The notes under the pieces are model-generated. The model had not been told where the DNA came from. It ran no database searches and was given only the letters and a program-made list of their open reading frames with translations. Shown piece after piece: positions 1-7,707 of a DNA stretch of 64,000 bases. Made by a program: the position numbers and the translations under genes. The stretch comes from JAVKSL01 sp050744085 (lineage in GTDB: Bacteria > Actinomycetota > Acidimicrobiia > Acidimicrobiales > JAJPHD01), in NCBI GenBank assembly GCA_050744085.1, contig JBOGGU010000073.1:25841-89840 (forward strand), written 5' to 3'. How positions within the stretch are numbered: position 1 is the first letter of the stretch; each line of letters starts with the position of its first letter.

Positions 1-422
1 CGGGCAAGCTTGAGGGCCGCCTCCACCGCCTCCGTCCCGCTGTTGCAGAAATAGGCCCTCTCCAGCCCTGGCGCCCTGGCCAGCAGGGCTTCGCCCAGCA
101 GACCCGGCAGGAGGCCGCAGTCGAACTGCACCAGGTCGGCCAGCTCGGCGTCCAGGGCGTCGTGCAAGGCCCGGCGCACGACCGGGTGGTCGCGGCCCAC
201 CCCGAAGACGCCGAAACCGGCCAACAGGTCCAGATATCGCTGCCCGGCCCCATCGTACAACCAGGCTCCCTGCGCCCGCTCGTAGACGGTGTCGAAGCCG
301 ATGGCGTGCAGCGTCCGGGGCAGTTGCGGGTTGAGGTGGCGGTTGTGGAGGGCGTATCCCTCACCGCGGCGGGTGGCCAGGAGGCCCTGAAGGTCGAATC
401 CCATCCCCATAGTCTGGCGCAT
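1..422 (-). CDS. Class-III aminotransferase, N-terminal part (cut by window edge)
   Basis: Only about 140 N-terminal residues are present; the gene runs off the left edge. The translation shows the class-III PLP aminotransferase pattern: GAWLYDGAGQRYLDL near residues 50-65, GVGRDHPVV, then FCNSGTEAVEAALKLA, the segment that holds the cofactor phosphate. The catalytic lysine would lie outside the window. Relatives include ornithine, acetylornithine and 4-aminobutyrate transaminases, and the fragment cannot separate them. The ATG at 422 has a GAGG about 8 bases upstream; the in-frame ATG at 410 is the alternative. It is divergent from the MarR gene. Confidence 0.8.
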   Translation of the reverse strand, partial: MRQTMGMGFDLQGLLATRRGEGYALHNRHLNPQLPRTLHAIGFDTVYERAQGAWLYDGAGQRYLDLLAGFGVFGVGRDHPVVRRALHDALDAELADLVQFDCGLLPGLLGEALLARAPGLERAYFCNSGTEAVEAALKLA

Positions 423-530
423 CGCCGGCCCTCGCGCCTCACCCAATCATAGGAATCTTGAACGGTGGTCCCTCACCGCCGCTCCCACCCACCACCCGCG
501 GCGCCCCGCGGTGCGGCTACGGTCGTGGCG

Positions 531-1058
531 ATGTCCCCCGGCCCCCTCTCTTTCGACCCGATCGCCGAGGCCCGGCGCCAGTGGGCCAAGCGCTGGGAGT
601 GTGCCGATGCGATGGCGGCGGCGACCTCGATCATGCGGGCGCAGCAGATCGTGCTCAGCGCGGTCGACAAGTCGCTGGCAGACATGGGCCTCACGTTCGC
701 CCGCTACGAGGCCCTCGTGCTGTTGCACTTCAGCCGGCGGGGTTCGCTGCCGCTCGGCAAGATGGGCGAGCGACTCCAGGTGCATCCCACCAGCGTTACC
801 AACCTCGTGGATCGCCTCGAGCGCCAGGGATTGGTGCGAAGGATGCGTCACCCAACCGACAGGCGCACCACTTTAGCCGAGATCACCGACGCGGGGAGGG
901 TGCTGGTCGAGGAAGCCACCGCCGCCGTGGTGTCGACGGGCTTCGCACTGGAGGGCCTCTCGTCCGACGACCTGACCGCCCTGACCGCCGTCTTGCGCCA
1001 GGTCCGCGTCCACGCAGGGGACTTTGGTGAGACTTCCGATAGTAGGGCTTCCGAGTAA
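531..1058 (+). CDS. MarR-family transcriptional regulator
   Basis: A 175-residue winged-helix regulator. The middle (LTFARYEALVLLHF, then LGERLQ-like GKMGERLQVHPTSVTNLVDRLE) is the MarR helix-turn-helix, followed by the wing VRRMRHPTDRRTTLAEITDAG with the usual D-R-R. The helices on either side would form the dimer. The ATG at 531 sits 7 bases after a TACGGT -10-like box (518-523), so the mRNA may be leaderless; the longer upstream reading is low complexity. It ends just before the acyl-CoA mutase genes, which suggests it controls them, possibly in response to an acyl-CoA or aromatic ligand. That role is inferred from position only. Confidence 0.85.
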   Translation: MSPGPLSFDPIAEARRQWAKRWECADAMAAATSIMRAQQIVLSAVDKSLADMGLTFARYEALVLLHFSRRGSLPLGKMGERLQVHPTSVTNLVDRLERQGLVRRMRHPTDRRTTLAEITDAGRVLVEEATAAVVSTGFALEGLSSDDLTALTAVLRQVRVHAGDFGETSDSRASE

Positions 1059-1074
1059 CGGCTATTGTGGGGGC

Positions 1075-2721
1075 GTGAGGGCAAGGGACGAGTGGGCCGA
1101 GGCCTTCGCCGAGTCGCGGCTTCGCGACGCCGACTTCGAGACCATGTCGGGTTCGCCCCTTCTCCCGGTGTACGGGCCGTCAGACGCCGAGATGCCCGGT
1201 GCCGAGATGCCCGGGGTGTACCCCTACACCAGGGGGCCTTACGCTTCGATGTACCGCTCCAAGGTCTGGACGATGCGGATGTTCGCCGGCTTCGGCACCG
1301 CCACGGAGACCAACTGGCGGTTCAAGGAGCTGCTGGCATCGGGGGCGGACGGACTTTCAACCGCGTTCGACATGCCCACCTTGCTGGGCTTGGACTCCGA
1401 CGACCCCAGGGCGCTGGGAGAGGTCGGCCGCTGCGGGGTGGCGGTGGACACCCTTGCCGACGTCGAGGACCTCTACGAGGGGATCGACCTGCGCAGCGTC
1501 ACGGTCTCGATGACCATCAACTCCCCGGCGCCGGTGCTGCTCGCCATGTACGTCGCCAATGCAGAGTCGGCCGGGGTGGGCCGCTCGGCCCTCGGCGGCA
1601 CCCTGCAGAACGACATCCTGAAGGAGTACCAGGCGCAGAAGGAGTACGTGTTCCCCCCCAGGCCGTCGATGCGCCTGGTGGCCGACACGATGGCTTGGTG
1701 CGCTGCGGAGATGCCCCGATGGCACCCGGTGTCGATCTCCGGCTACCACATCCGCGAGGCCGGGGCCACCGCGGCGCAGGAGCTGGCCTTCACCCTTGCC
1801 AACGGCTTCGCCTACGTGGAGGCCGGCCTTGCTCGGGGCCTCGGTGTGGACCAGGTGGCGCAACGCTTGTCGTTCTTCTTCAATGCCCAGATGGACCTGT
1901 TCGAGGAGGTGGCCAAGTACCGTGCCGCCAGGCGGGTCTGGGCACGCTGGATGCACGACCGCTACGGAGCCCGCGCTGCAGCCTCACTGGCCCTGCGCTT
2001 CCATTGCCAGACTGCAGGGGTCTCACTGACCGCCCAGCAACCCGAGGTCAACACCGTGAGGACCACCATCGAGGCGCTGGCCGGGGTTCTCGGAGGCGCT
2101 CAGAGCCTTCACACCAACTCCATGGACGAGGCGATGGCCCTTCCCAGCGTCAGGGCCGCACGGCTCGCCTTGCGTACCCAGCAGGTGATCGCCCACGAGA
2201 GCGGCGTGGCCAACGTGGCCGATCCGCTTGGGGGCTCCTGGCTGGTGGAGTCGCTGACCGACGACCTGGAGGTGCGAGCCGAGGAGTGCTTCGCCCACAT
2301 TGGCGAGCTGGGGGCGGGCTCGATGTTGGAGGGCGTGCTGGCCGGGATCGAGGAGGGATGGTTCCAGGGCGAGATAGCCGACTCCGCGTACCGCCGGGAG
2401 CGCCAGCTCAGCTCGGGCCGCAGGCTGGTGGTGGGGGTCAACGCTTTCACAGAGGGCAACGACGAGGAGCCGATCCCCTGCTTGGAGCTGTCCGCTGACG
2501 ACGAGCGCCGCCAGGTGAAGCGCCTCTCGGTCGTCCGGGCGGGCCGGGATGCCGCGTCGGTCGAGGTGGCCCTCGCCGCCGTCCGGGCTGCCGCCGTCGA
2601 CCCCATGGTCAACGTGATGCCCGCCCTGCTGGCCGCGGTGCGGACCTACGCCAGCGTCGGCGAGGTGATGGCTGCCTTGGCGGACGTGCTCGGGCGCCAC
2701 GTCGAGACGCCGAGCATCTAG
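1075..2721 (+). CDS. icmA: Isobutyryl-CoA mutase-type large (catalytic) subunit
   Basis: The substrate-binding TIM-barrel subunit of a coenzyme-B12 acyl-CoA mutase, 548 residues from the GTG at 1075, without the cobalamin domain that the next gene supplies. Two positions define substrate choice. The site that is Tyr89 in methylmalonyl-CoA mutase is Phe (F70, in WTMRMFAGFG), and the site that is Arg207 is Gln (Q188, in QNDILKEYQAQKE). Phe/Gln is the known isobutyryl-CoA mutase pair, so the likely reaction is isobutyryl-CoA to n-butyryl-CoA, as in valine or fatty-acid metabolism. The catalytic-region His is kept (H225, SISGYHIREAG). The start lies 7 bases after a TATTGT box (1063-1068). Automatic annotation would probably say methylmalonyl-CoA mutase. 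Confidence 0.85.
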   Translation: MRARDEWAEAFAESRLRDADFETMSGSPLLPVYGPSDAEMPGAEMPGVYPYTRGPYASMYRSKVWTMRMFAGFGTATETNWRFKELLASGADGLSTAFDMPTLLGLDSDDPRALGEVGRCGVAVDTLADVEDLYEGIDLRSVTVSMTINSPAPVLLAMYVANAESAGVGRSALGGTLQNDILKEYQAQKEYVFPPRPSMRLVADTMAWCAAEMPRWHPVSISGYHIREAGATAAQELAFTLANGFAYVEAGLARGLGVDQVAQRLSFFFNAQMDLFEEVAKYRAARRVWARWMHDRYGARAAASLALRFHCQTAGVSLTAQQPEVNTVRTTIEALAGVLGGAQSLHTNSMDEAMALPSVRAARLALRTQQVIAHESGVANVADPLGGSWLVESLTDDLEVRAEECFAHIGELGAGSMLEGVLAGIEEGWFQGEIADSAYRRERQLSSGRRLVVGVNAFTEGNDEEPIPCLELSADDERRQVKRLSVVRAGRDAASVEVALAAVRAAAVDPMVNVMPALLAAVRTYASVGEVMAALADVLGRHVETPSI

Positions 2722-2734
2722 GGGGGGCATCGAA

Positions 2735-3130
2735 ATGGGGGACCGGGTCTTGGTGGCCAAGATCGGCCTCGACGGCCACGACAGGGGTGTAAAGGTAGTT
2801 GCCCGGATGCTGCGCGACGCGGGCTACGAGGTCATCTACACCGGTCTGTTCCAGACCCCCGCGGGTACTGTTGCGGCGGCGGTGCAAGAGGACGTGGACG
2901 CGATCGGGCTGTCGATGCTCTCGGGGGCGCACATGACCATAGTCCCCAAGGTGATGGAGGAGCTTGGCCGCGCCGGCGCGTCGATCCCGGTGGTGCTCGG
3001 AGGCATAATCCCGGTGCACGATGCCGAGGTCCTCAGGAGCCTGGGCGTGGCCGCAGTGCTCACCCCCGGCGCCTCGTCCATCGAGGTTGTCGCCGCTGTG
3101 CGGGGGGCCATCGAGGCGAGCCGTGGCTGA
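2735..3130 (+). CDS. icmB: Acyl-CoA mutase small subunit, B12-binding
   Basis: A 131-residue stand-alone cobalamin-binding domain of the Rossmann-like B12 type. It carries the base-off His motif D-G-H-D-R-G (residues 13-18), with SMLSGAH near residue 70 and VVLGGIIP near residue 95. Its size and separation match IcmB (about 136 residues) and archaeal-type mutase small subunits. It starts 13 bases after the large-subunit gene behind a G-rich tract, so the two are co-transcribed and probably form an A2B2 enzyme. No MeaB/IcmF-type GTPase chaperone is present in the window. Confidence 0.87.
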   Translation: MGDRVLVAKIGLDGHDRGVKVVARMLRDAGYEVIYTGLFQTPAGTVAAAVQEDVDAIGLSMLSGAHMTIVPKVMEELGRAGASIPVVLGGIIPVHDAEVLRSLGVAAVLTPGASSIEVVAAVRGAIEASRG

Positions 3131-3138
3131 GCCGTCGG

Positions 3139-3945
3139 TCAGGCCGCAGCCTGCCGGACGCGGGCGCCCGGCCCGCCCTGGCCCAGGGTTCGAGCGGCCT
3201 TGAGGCTGTAGGCGAGGGCCCCTGGCAGGGCCAGGATCCCCCCGGACAGCAGTTGCCCAGCCCCCGGGCTTCTCCCGAGCGCGATCAGTTCGATGGCCCC
3301 TCCGATCAGCACAATGGTGGCGGCCCCGAACAGGCCAGCTCCCAACGCGGCGATGACGCTGTCAGCCACCAAGGTGACCGTTGCCCTGCCCTTGCGGCGC
3401 CGACGTATCAGCCCGTAGCTGGCCAGGACCACGACCGCCAACACTCCGGCCAGGACCCGGTACTCCAAGCCGTCGCTGACATTCTCCGCCAGGACAGCTT
3501 GGGCACAGGTGTGCGCGGCCGGGTGCAGGTCGAGGTAGCGGGCACACTCGGAAGGTGCGTACCGGGTAATCGACCCGCCCCCGAACACGAAGGATCGGCC
3601 GCCGATGGCCATCATCAACCACGCCAGCAGACCGCTCAACCCGACTGCGCCGAGCCCGACCCCGGCCATCAGCCACAGCCGGGAGGCCAGCTCCGCGACC
3701 ACGGACCATGGCGGCCCGGTCCAGCCGGCGATGCGGAACTGCCTGGCAACTTGTGCCGGTTTTCCGAAGCGCTCCAGTGCCCGGGCTTGTGCGGCCTCAA
3801 GGGAGAGTCCCTCGGCCACGCCCAGCTCGACCGCCTCGTACAGATGGGCCTCGGTCTCGGCAAGGACCCTCCTCATGTCGGCAGGTCCGCCCCGCAGCTC
3901 GCCGAGGAGTCGGTCCAGGTATGCCTCGATTGGGTCCGCGCTCAT
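3139..3945 (-). CDS. Membrane protein with HAAS/DUF1700-like cytosolic N-terminus
   Basis: A 268-residue protein from the ATG at 3945. The first 75 residues are a helical cytosolic domain (IEAYLDRLLGELRG...ALERFGKPAQVARQF) like the permease-prefix/HAAS domains that accompany PadR regulators. It is followed by about five membrane segments and an extracytoplasmic stretch with two Cys (CARYLDLHPAAHTC). Its ATG overlaps the PadR stop by 4 bases (ATGA), so the two are translationally coupled. Such pairs usually act as a membrane-linked regulatory module; the signal is unknown. The gene converges on icmB with an 8-base gap. Confidence 0.75.
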   Translation of the reverse strand: MSADPIEAYLDRLLGELRGGPADMRRVLAETEAHLYEAVELGVAEGLSLEAAQARALERFGKPAQVARQFRIAGWTGPPWSVVAELASRLWLMAGVGLGAVGLSGLLAWLMMAIGGRSFVFGGGSITRYAPSECARYLDLHPAAHTCAQAVLAENVSDGLEYRVLAGVLAVVVLASYGLIRRRRKGRATVTLVADSVIAALGAGLFGAATIVLIGGAIELIALGRSPGAGQLLSGGILALPGALAYSLKAARTLGQGGPGARVRQAAA

Positions 3946-4265
3946 GCAATCCCCCAGACCACAGCGTGCATCCCGGTCGCGAAACGCTCCCACTCCTCCC
4001 GCGATGCCTGCAGGGTTCTGGCGCCTGGGCCGCTCAGCGAGTAGACGCGCCGGCGCCTGCCGTCGGAGGCTTCCCACCGGCTGCCGATGAGCCCCGCCTT
4101 TTCGAGGCGATGCAAGGCGGGGTAGATGGTTCCCTCTGGCAGGTCGAACTCGCCGTCACTACGCTGCCTCAGTGAGGAGATGACGGCGTAGCCGTGGCAC
4201 GGCTCACCCTCCAGCACTGCGAGCAGCAACAGGTCGAGATGACCCTTGAGCTGTTCGTGTCCCAT
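3942..4265 (-). CDS. PadR-family transcriptional regulator
   Basis: A compact 107-residue PadR winged helix: HLDLLLLAVLEGEPCHGYAVISSL, then LPEGTIYPALHRLEKAGLI (recognition helix) and the wing with GRRRRVYSLSGPGA. The in-frame ATG at 4274 falls inside the -10 box, so the ATG at 4265 is the better start. A consensus promoter with a palindrome across its -10 lies directly upstream, which points to autorepression. The 3' neighbour, overlapping by ATGA, is its membrane partner. Confidence 0.88.
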   Translation of the reverse strand: MGHEQLKGHLDLLLLAVLEGEPCHGYAVISSLRQRSDGEFDLPEGTIYPALHRLEKAGLIGSRWEASDGRRRRVYSLSGPGARTLQASREEWERFATGMHAVVWGIA

Positions 4266-4302
4266 ACCTAGCAATACTAGGTGTGCAGGGCCAGCCTGTC
4301 AA
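4266..4302 (-). promoter_or_regulatory. padR promoter with overlapping palindromic operator
   Basis: Read on the minus strand: TTGACA (4302-4297), a 17-base spacer, TAGTAT (4279-4274), then 8 bases to the ATG. The 17-base palindrome ACCTAG-N5-CTAGGT (4266-4282) covers the -10 and the start point. A dimeric regulator bound there would block polymerase. The promoter lies partly inside the 3' end of ispH. Confidence 0.75.
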
Positions 4303-5320
4303 GCGCCTCGCTCGCCGACGCCTGCCTGTCCTCGGCAAGGGGGGGCGAAGCGTCGGCCGGGGCTCCCAGCGCTGCGCCCACCGCAGTCGCTATCACCCGG
4401 GCCAGGTCACGCAGCTCACGGGGTGGAGGGAAGTACTCGTCCTCGTCGGTCACGTCCACCTCGGTGACACCGTCGGCCGGGGCCAGCTGGGCGATCACCT
4501 CGCGTACGAGCTCCTCGGGAGCCGACGCCCCCGCGGTGACCCCCACAGTCCCGCTCAGGTCCCCTGGGAGCTCGTCTGACGTGTTCAGCCGGATCACCCG
4601 TGCACAGCCCGCCGCCCGGGCCACCCTCTCCAGCGCCAGGGTGTTCGAGGAGTTGGCCGAGCCCACCACGATCATCGTATCCACCTGGTCGGCGATAGAC
4701 GACAGGGCGGCCTGGCGGTTCGTGGTGGCAAAGCACAGGTCGCTGCGGCCAGGCGACCACAGGTTGGTGAAGCGCTCTGCTGCCCGCGCCTTTATGCCGG
4801 CCGCCTCCGCCTGGCTGAGGGTCGTCTGGGTGAGCAGCGCAACACTATCCCCGAGCTCGCCGAGCGCGTCCACCTCCGCCTCGCTCTCCACCAGGCGGAC
4901 GGCCTCGGGTGCGACCGCCATCGTGCCAATGGCCTCCTCGTGCCCGGCATGGCCCACGTAGATGACCGTGTAGCCCTTGCTGGCCCGCACCTTCATCTCG
5001 TGGTGGACCTTGGTGACGAGGGGGCACACTGCGTTGACCAGCACCCCGCCGGACTGCCTGGCTGCGGCCTCAACCTCGGGGGCCGACCCGTGGGCGCTCA
5101 GCATGAGCGGGGCCCCGGCAGGGACCTGCCCCACGTCATCGACGAACACCACCCCCATATCCACGAAGCGGTCGACGACCACCTTGTTGTGGACAATCTC
5201 GTGGTAGCAGTAGACCGGCGGCTCGAATACCCGGCACATCCATGCCAGGGCCTTGATCGCCATCTCGACCCCGGCGCAGAACCCCCGAGGCCGGGCCAGC
5301 ACGACCCGCTCCACCTTCAT
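4277..5320 (-). CDS. ispH: 4-hydroxy-3-methylbut-2-enyl diphosphate reductase
   Basis: Last enzyme of the MEP isoprenoid pathway: it reduces HMBPP to IPP and DMAPP on a [4Fe-4S] cluster. The three cluster cysteines are in place: RGFCAGV near residue 15, NAVCPLV near residue 99 and DLCFATTNRQ near residue 196. The HEIVHN and SAHG motifs are also present. Length (347 residues) is normal apart from a roughly 40-residue Ala/Asp/Ser-rich C-terminal tail. The ATG at 5320 lies 7 bases after TATGCT (5333-5328), fitting a leaderless transcript. The gene end overlaps the padR promoter. Confidence 0.95.
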   Translation of the reverse strand: MKVERVVLARPRGFCAGVEMAIKALAWMCRVFEPPVYCYHEIVHNKVVVDRFVDMGVVFVDDVGQVPAGAPLMLSAHGSAPEVEAAARQSGGVLVNAVCPLVTKVHHEMKVRASKGYTVIYVGHAGHEEAIGTMAVAPEAVRLVESEAEVDALGELGDSVALLTQTTLSQAEAAGIKARAAERFTNLWSPGRSDLCFATTNRQAALSSIADQVDTMIVVGSANSSNTLALERVARAAGCARVIRLNTSDELPGDLSGTVGVTAGASAPEELVREVIAQLAPADGVTEVDVTDEDEYFPPPRELRDLARVIATAVGAALGAPADASPPLAEDRQASASEALDRLALHT

Positions 5321-5402
5321 GAAAGCCAGCATACGCCAAGAGATGCTGCGGGCCTCCTTGGCGAGATGAGTCCCCGAGGTCGGCCCCTGCGACGCTATGG
5401 GC

Positions 5403-5723
5403 TCAACCGGGTGGAAGCTCCAGGGGACCGATCACCGTGTCCGTTGGTGGCGAGAGCCTTACCCCAGCCGGGAGGGGAACTCCCGACGCTATCGCCTCGG
5501 CGATCTTGTTCACAGCTGCCCAGCTCGGATGACTGGCCGACGGTGTGGCGGAGGATGTTGGTGCCAGCAGAGCAAGGTCGAGTACCAACAATGCCAGGAG
5601 TGCACCACATAGCGTCGTCAGGTGGCTCACATAGTGGCTGTGTGCTTCACGAACCCCTACTTTGCGAACGCAAACGTGAACTTTCCCGCGCGGTTCAGGC
5701 TGGCCTCCTATGCGATTTTCCAT
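5403..5723 (-). CDS. Hypothetical protein with hydrophobic export or anchor segment
   Basis: No family recognised. The 106-residue product has a strongly hydrophobic run (LCGALLALLVLDLALLAP) after a basic N-terminus, then a Pro/Ser/Thr-rich tail without Cys, like an exported or membrane-anchored small protein. The ATG shares its A with the stop of the upstream ORF (TGATG), a coupling signature that argues both ORFs are real. A secretory start at the internal GTG before SHLTTL is possible. Confidence 0.4.
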   Translation of the reverse strand: MENRIGGQPEPRGKVHVCVRKVGVREAHSHYVSHLTTLCGALLALLVLDLALLAPTSSATPSASHPSWAAVNKIAEAIASGVPLPAGVRLSPPTDTVIGPLELPPG

Positions 5724-6277
5724 CAGGCGCACCCGGATTTGTTGCCGTCGATATACCCAGTGCCACTGAAGTGGGCCGCTACTGCGTCGATCTCCTCATT
5801 GGACGGTGGGAGGAACTCAACCTGGTACTCACTGCCGGGCGTGACGCTGTAAGGCCCGTAGTTCTCGCCCTGCTGCTGGCCCGACCTGTTGTGTTGGACG
5901 AGGCCGAAGTCGACGACATTGCCAGTGGAGACGATGATATCTACCACGACCCCGACGCCGTAGCCGCAGGAGAAGTCAATAACGCTGGTTTGCGAGAGGG
6001 GGTGGACCCCAGCCGGTGCCGTCCCGATTCGTATGGGACCCAAGATCCGAGGGGCAGAGCCGAAGCCTGAGGTCGCGGACGAAGGACGTGGTTGGGAGGA
6101 TGTGCTTAGGGCGTTGAATGCATTCCCCCGCGCACGGGGCGGCCCGGTGGACGTCGGTGACGAGCTGCCCAGGCAGTCGGAACATGTGCCGAGCGTGCTC
6201 CCAGGTATGTCGCAGTCGTCGCCCCCGACGGGCTGGCGGGTGTGGGCCGTGCAGGGCTGGAGGGGGCATGTCTTCAT
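5723..6277 (-). CDS. Hypothetical protein, Cys-rich N-terminus
   Basis: A 184-residue ORF of no recognised family. The N-terminus carries paired cysteines (MKTCPLQPC, GDDC, GTCSDC) that look like a zinc ribbon. The middle is Ser/Pro-rich, and the C-terminal 90 residues (from TSVIDFSCGYG to GNKSGCA) look like a folded beta-rich domain. The ATG at 6277 has AGGAG 4-5 bases upstream. Local G+C is visibly lower than in the neighbours. Opposite-strand and other-frame readings also stay open here, so coding status is uncertain. Confidence 0.42.
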   Translation of the reverse strand: MKTCPLQPCTAHTRQPVGGDDCDIPGSTLGTCSDCLGSSSPTSTGPPRARGNAFNALSTSSQPRPSSATSGFGSAPRILGPIRIGTAPAGVHPLSQTSVIDFSCGYGVGVVVDIIVSTGNVVDFGLVQHNRSGQQQGENYGPYSVTPGSEYQVEFLPPSNEEIDAVAAHFSGTGYIDGNKSGCA

Positions 6278-6321
6278 CGTACTCCTATGGACCGCGTAAG
6301 TCAAATAAAATCCTCAGGCGG

Positions 6322-7225
6322 TCATCGGAGCACGTGGACCTGGCCGATCATCGGAGCCCGGAAGGGCGGTGGAGCCACCCACCTCAACATCGGGACCCAC
6401 ACCAAGCCCAGCACGAGGGCGCTGGCGGCCCAGAGATGGGTGGCCGAGCACACCCTCGGCAGGCGCTGGGCCCACAGTGCCTCGGTGCGTAGCGCCAGCA
6501 CCTGCTCGGCAGAAGCCGCACGGGGGAACGGCGAGGGGCCTGGGTCCTCGCCCATAGCCAGCAACGCCACTACCAGTGAGGATCGGCCGGCAAGCTGGAC
6601 GGCGGCAGCGTCAGCGGCGAACTCGATTCGCAGCTCGCATAGCCGCAGAAGCCGCCCGACGAAGGGAAGGAACCACAAGCCGGCCCGTCCCACCCTGGCA
6701 GCCAGGAGGGCAAGTGGGTCGAATTGCCTTGCGTGAGACGCCTCGTGGGCCAGGACAGCCAGGAGCTGTGCCTGGCTGAGGCGGGCGAGAAGGCCGGTGG
6801 ATATGACCACCCGCGGCCTCGCCAAGCCGTGGACAGGCAGAGCGCCCGGCGGTCCTCGACAACGTCCAGGCGGCTCACCCCGGCTTGGAATGCCGTCCAG
6901 GCCACCTCCTCCGGCGTCGAGGTCCGGAAGCCGAGCTCAGCCCGCAGGGCCGTGGAGCAGCGGAGCTGGCGGACGAGGCGCACCGCCATGCAGGCCACAG
7001 AGATCACGGCCAGCCCCACGAAGGCCAGCGCAGGGGCCCAGGCGCGGTAGCCGATCCCCAGCACCGGGCGCACCCAAGAGCACCGCCGGGGGCGAGCCAA
7101 CCGCCGAGAATCTGGCGAGTCGCCCAGACGGTGCCGGCCCCTGCTGCCACCAGGCTCGCCCCAGCCAGGCTGGCGATTGGCCAGGCTCTACGGCTCGGCA
7201 AGCGCATCGCTGCCACTGGAGTCAT
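6322..7225 (-). pseudogene. M56 (BlaR1-like) membrane metallopeptidase, two frameshifts
   Basis: Three reading frames together give a normal M56 protease of about 300 residues. The N-terminal membrane part starts MTPVAAMRLPSRR in one frame (from 7225). The segment with GIGYRAWAPALAFVGLAVIS and SRLDVVEDRRA is in a second frame (to about 6830). The catalytic part with ISTGLLARLSQAQ and the zinc motif HEASH, then EFAADAAAV, is in a third (6825-6322). The breaks fall near 7065-7105 and 6820-6835, in C/G-rich tracts. Its start overlaps the end of the BlaI-type regulator by about 38 bases, the usual blaI-blaR1 order. Either the gene is recently dead or the assembly has two indels. Confidence 0.7.
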
Positions 7226-7631
7226 GCATCAGCAGGTCGGTGAGCTTCGCCCGCAGGGCGGGGTCGCTCACCGCCTGGCTCACGAACCCTGCCACCGCAG
7301 CGTCGCCGAACCTTGCCAGCAGTGCCCGCGTGGCCTGCGCGGCCCGGCGTTGCAGGTACTCTTCGTCGGTGATGGTGGCCGAATAGCGGTACGCGCGGCC
7401 GCGCTTGGTGTGGCCCACCAGGCCCTTGGCCTCCAGGTGGGTCAGGACGGTGAGCAGGGTCCGGTACGCGAGGGGCCGGCCTGGGCGCACGGAGTTGATC
7501 TTCTCGGTGACCTCGGCCACGCTGGAGGGCCCGCTTTGGCGAACGCAGGCCAGCGTCTCCGCCTCCAGTGGGCCGACCACGCCGGCCTCCTCGAGGGCCG
7601 ACCTGCCTGCCGGTGTGCCCGCTGCGCCCAT
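7188..7631 (-). CDS. BlaI/MecI/CopY-family repressor
   Basis: A 147-residue penicillinase-repressor-type winged helix: LGPLEAETL-like start, SSVAEVTEKINSVRPGRPLAYRTLLTVLTHLEAKGLVGHTKRGRAYRYSA with the K-R-G-R-A-Y-x-Y wing, then a helical C-terminus. The ATG at 7631 lies 7 bases after TACTAT (7644-7639); TACTA is also the half-site of known BlaI operators, so autoregulation is plausible. The partner M56 gene downstream is frameshifted, so induction by proteolysis may be lost. In actinobacteria such pairs can respond to cell-wall stress or control respiration genes; the target here is unknown. Confidence 0.85.
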   Translation of the reverse strand: MGAAGTPAGRSALEEAGVVGPLEAETLACVRQSGPSSVAEVTEKINSVRPGRPLAYRTLLTVLTHLEAKGLVGHTKRGRAYRYSATITDEEYLQRRAAQATRALLARFGDAAVAGFVSQAVSDPALRAKLTDLLMHDSSGSDALAEP

Positions 7632-7707
7632 GCGGTGCATAGTAGTTGAGGCCGGGCCTTGGTTCAATTCGCCGAGCGCCAGCGTCCTGGCGCCTATCCT
7701 GGGTCGG

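Noticed and set aside
1357..1956. Long minus-strand and alternate-frame ORFs over icmA and other enzymes
   Set aside because: They are shadows caused by high third-position G+C: low-complexity His/Arg/Gly translations with no motif, while the plus frame holds clear catalytic residues.
1075..3130. Methylmalonyl-CoA mutase assignment
   Set aside because: The Tyr89 and Arg207 positions are Phe and Gln, and the subunit split fits isobutyryl-CoA mutase better.
4940..6070. 376-residue plus-strand ORF across ispH and the intergenic region
   Set aside because: It covers the antisense of ispH and lacks a ribosome site. The minus-strand ORFs with AGGAG and TGATG coupling are better supported.
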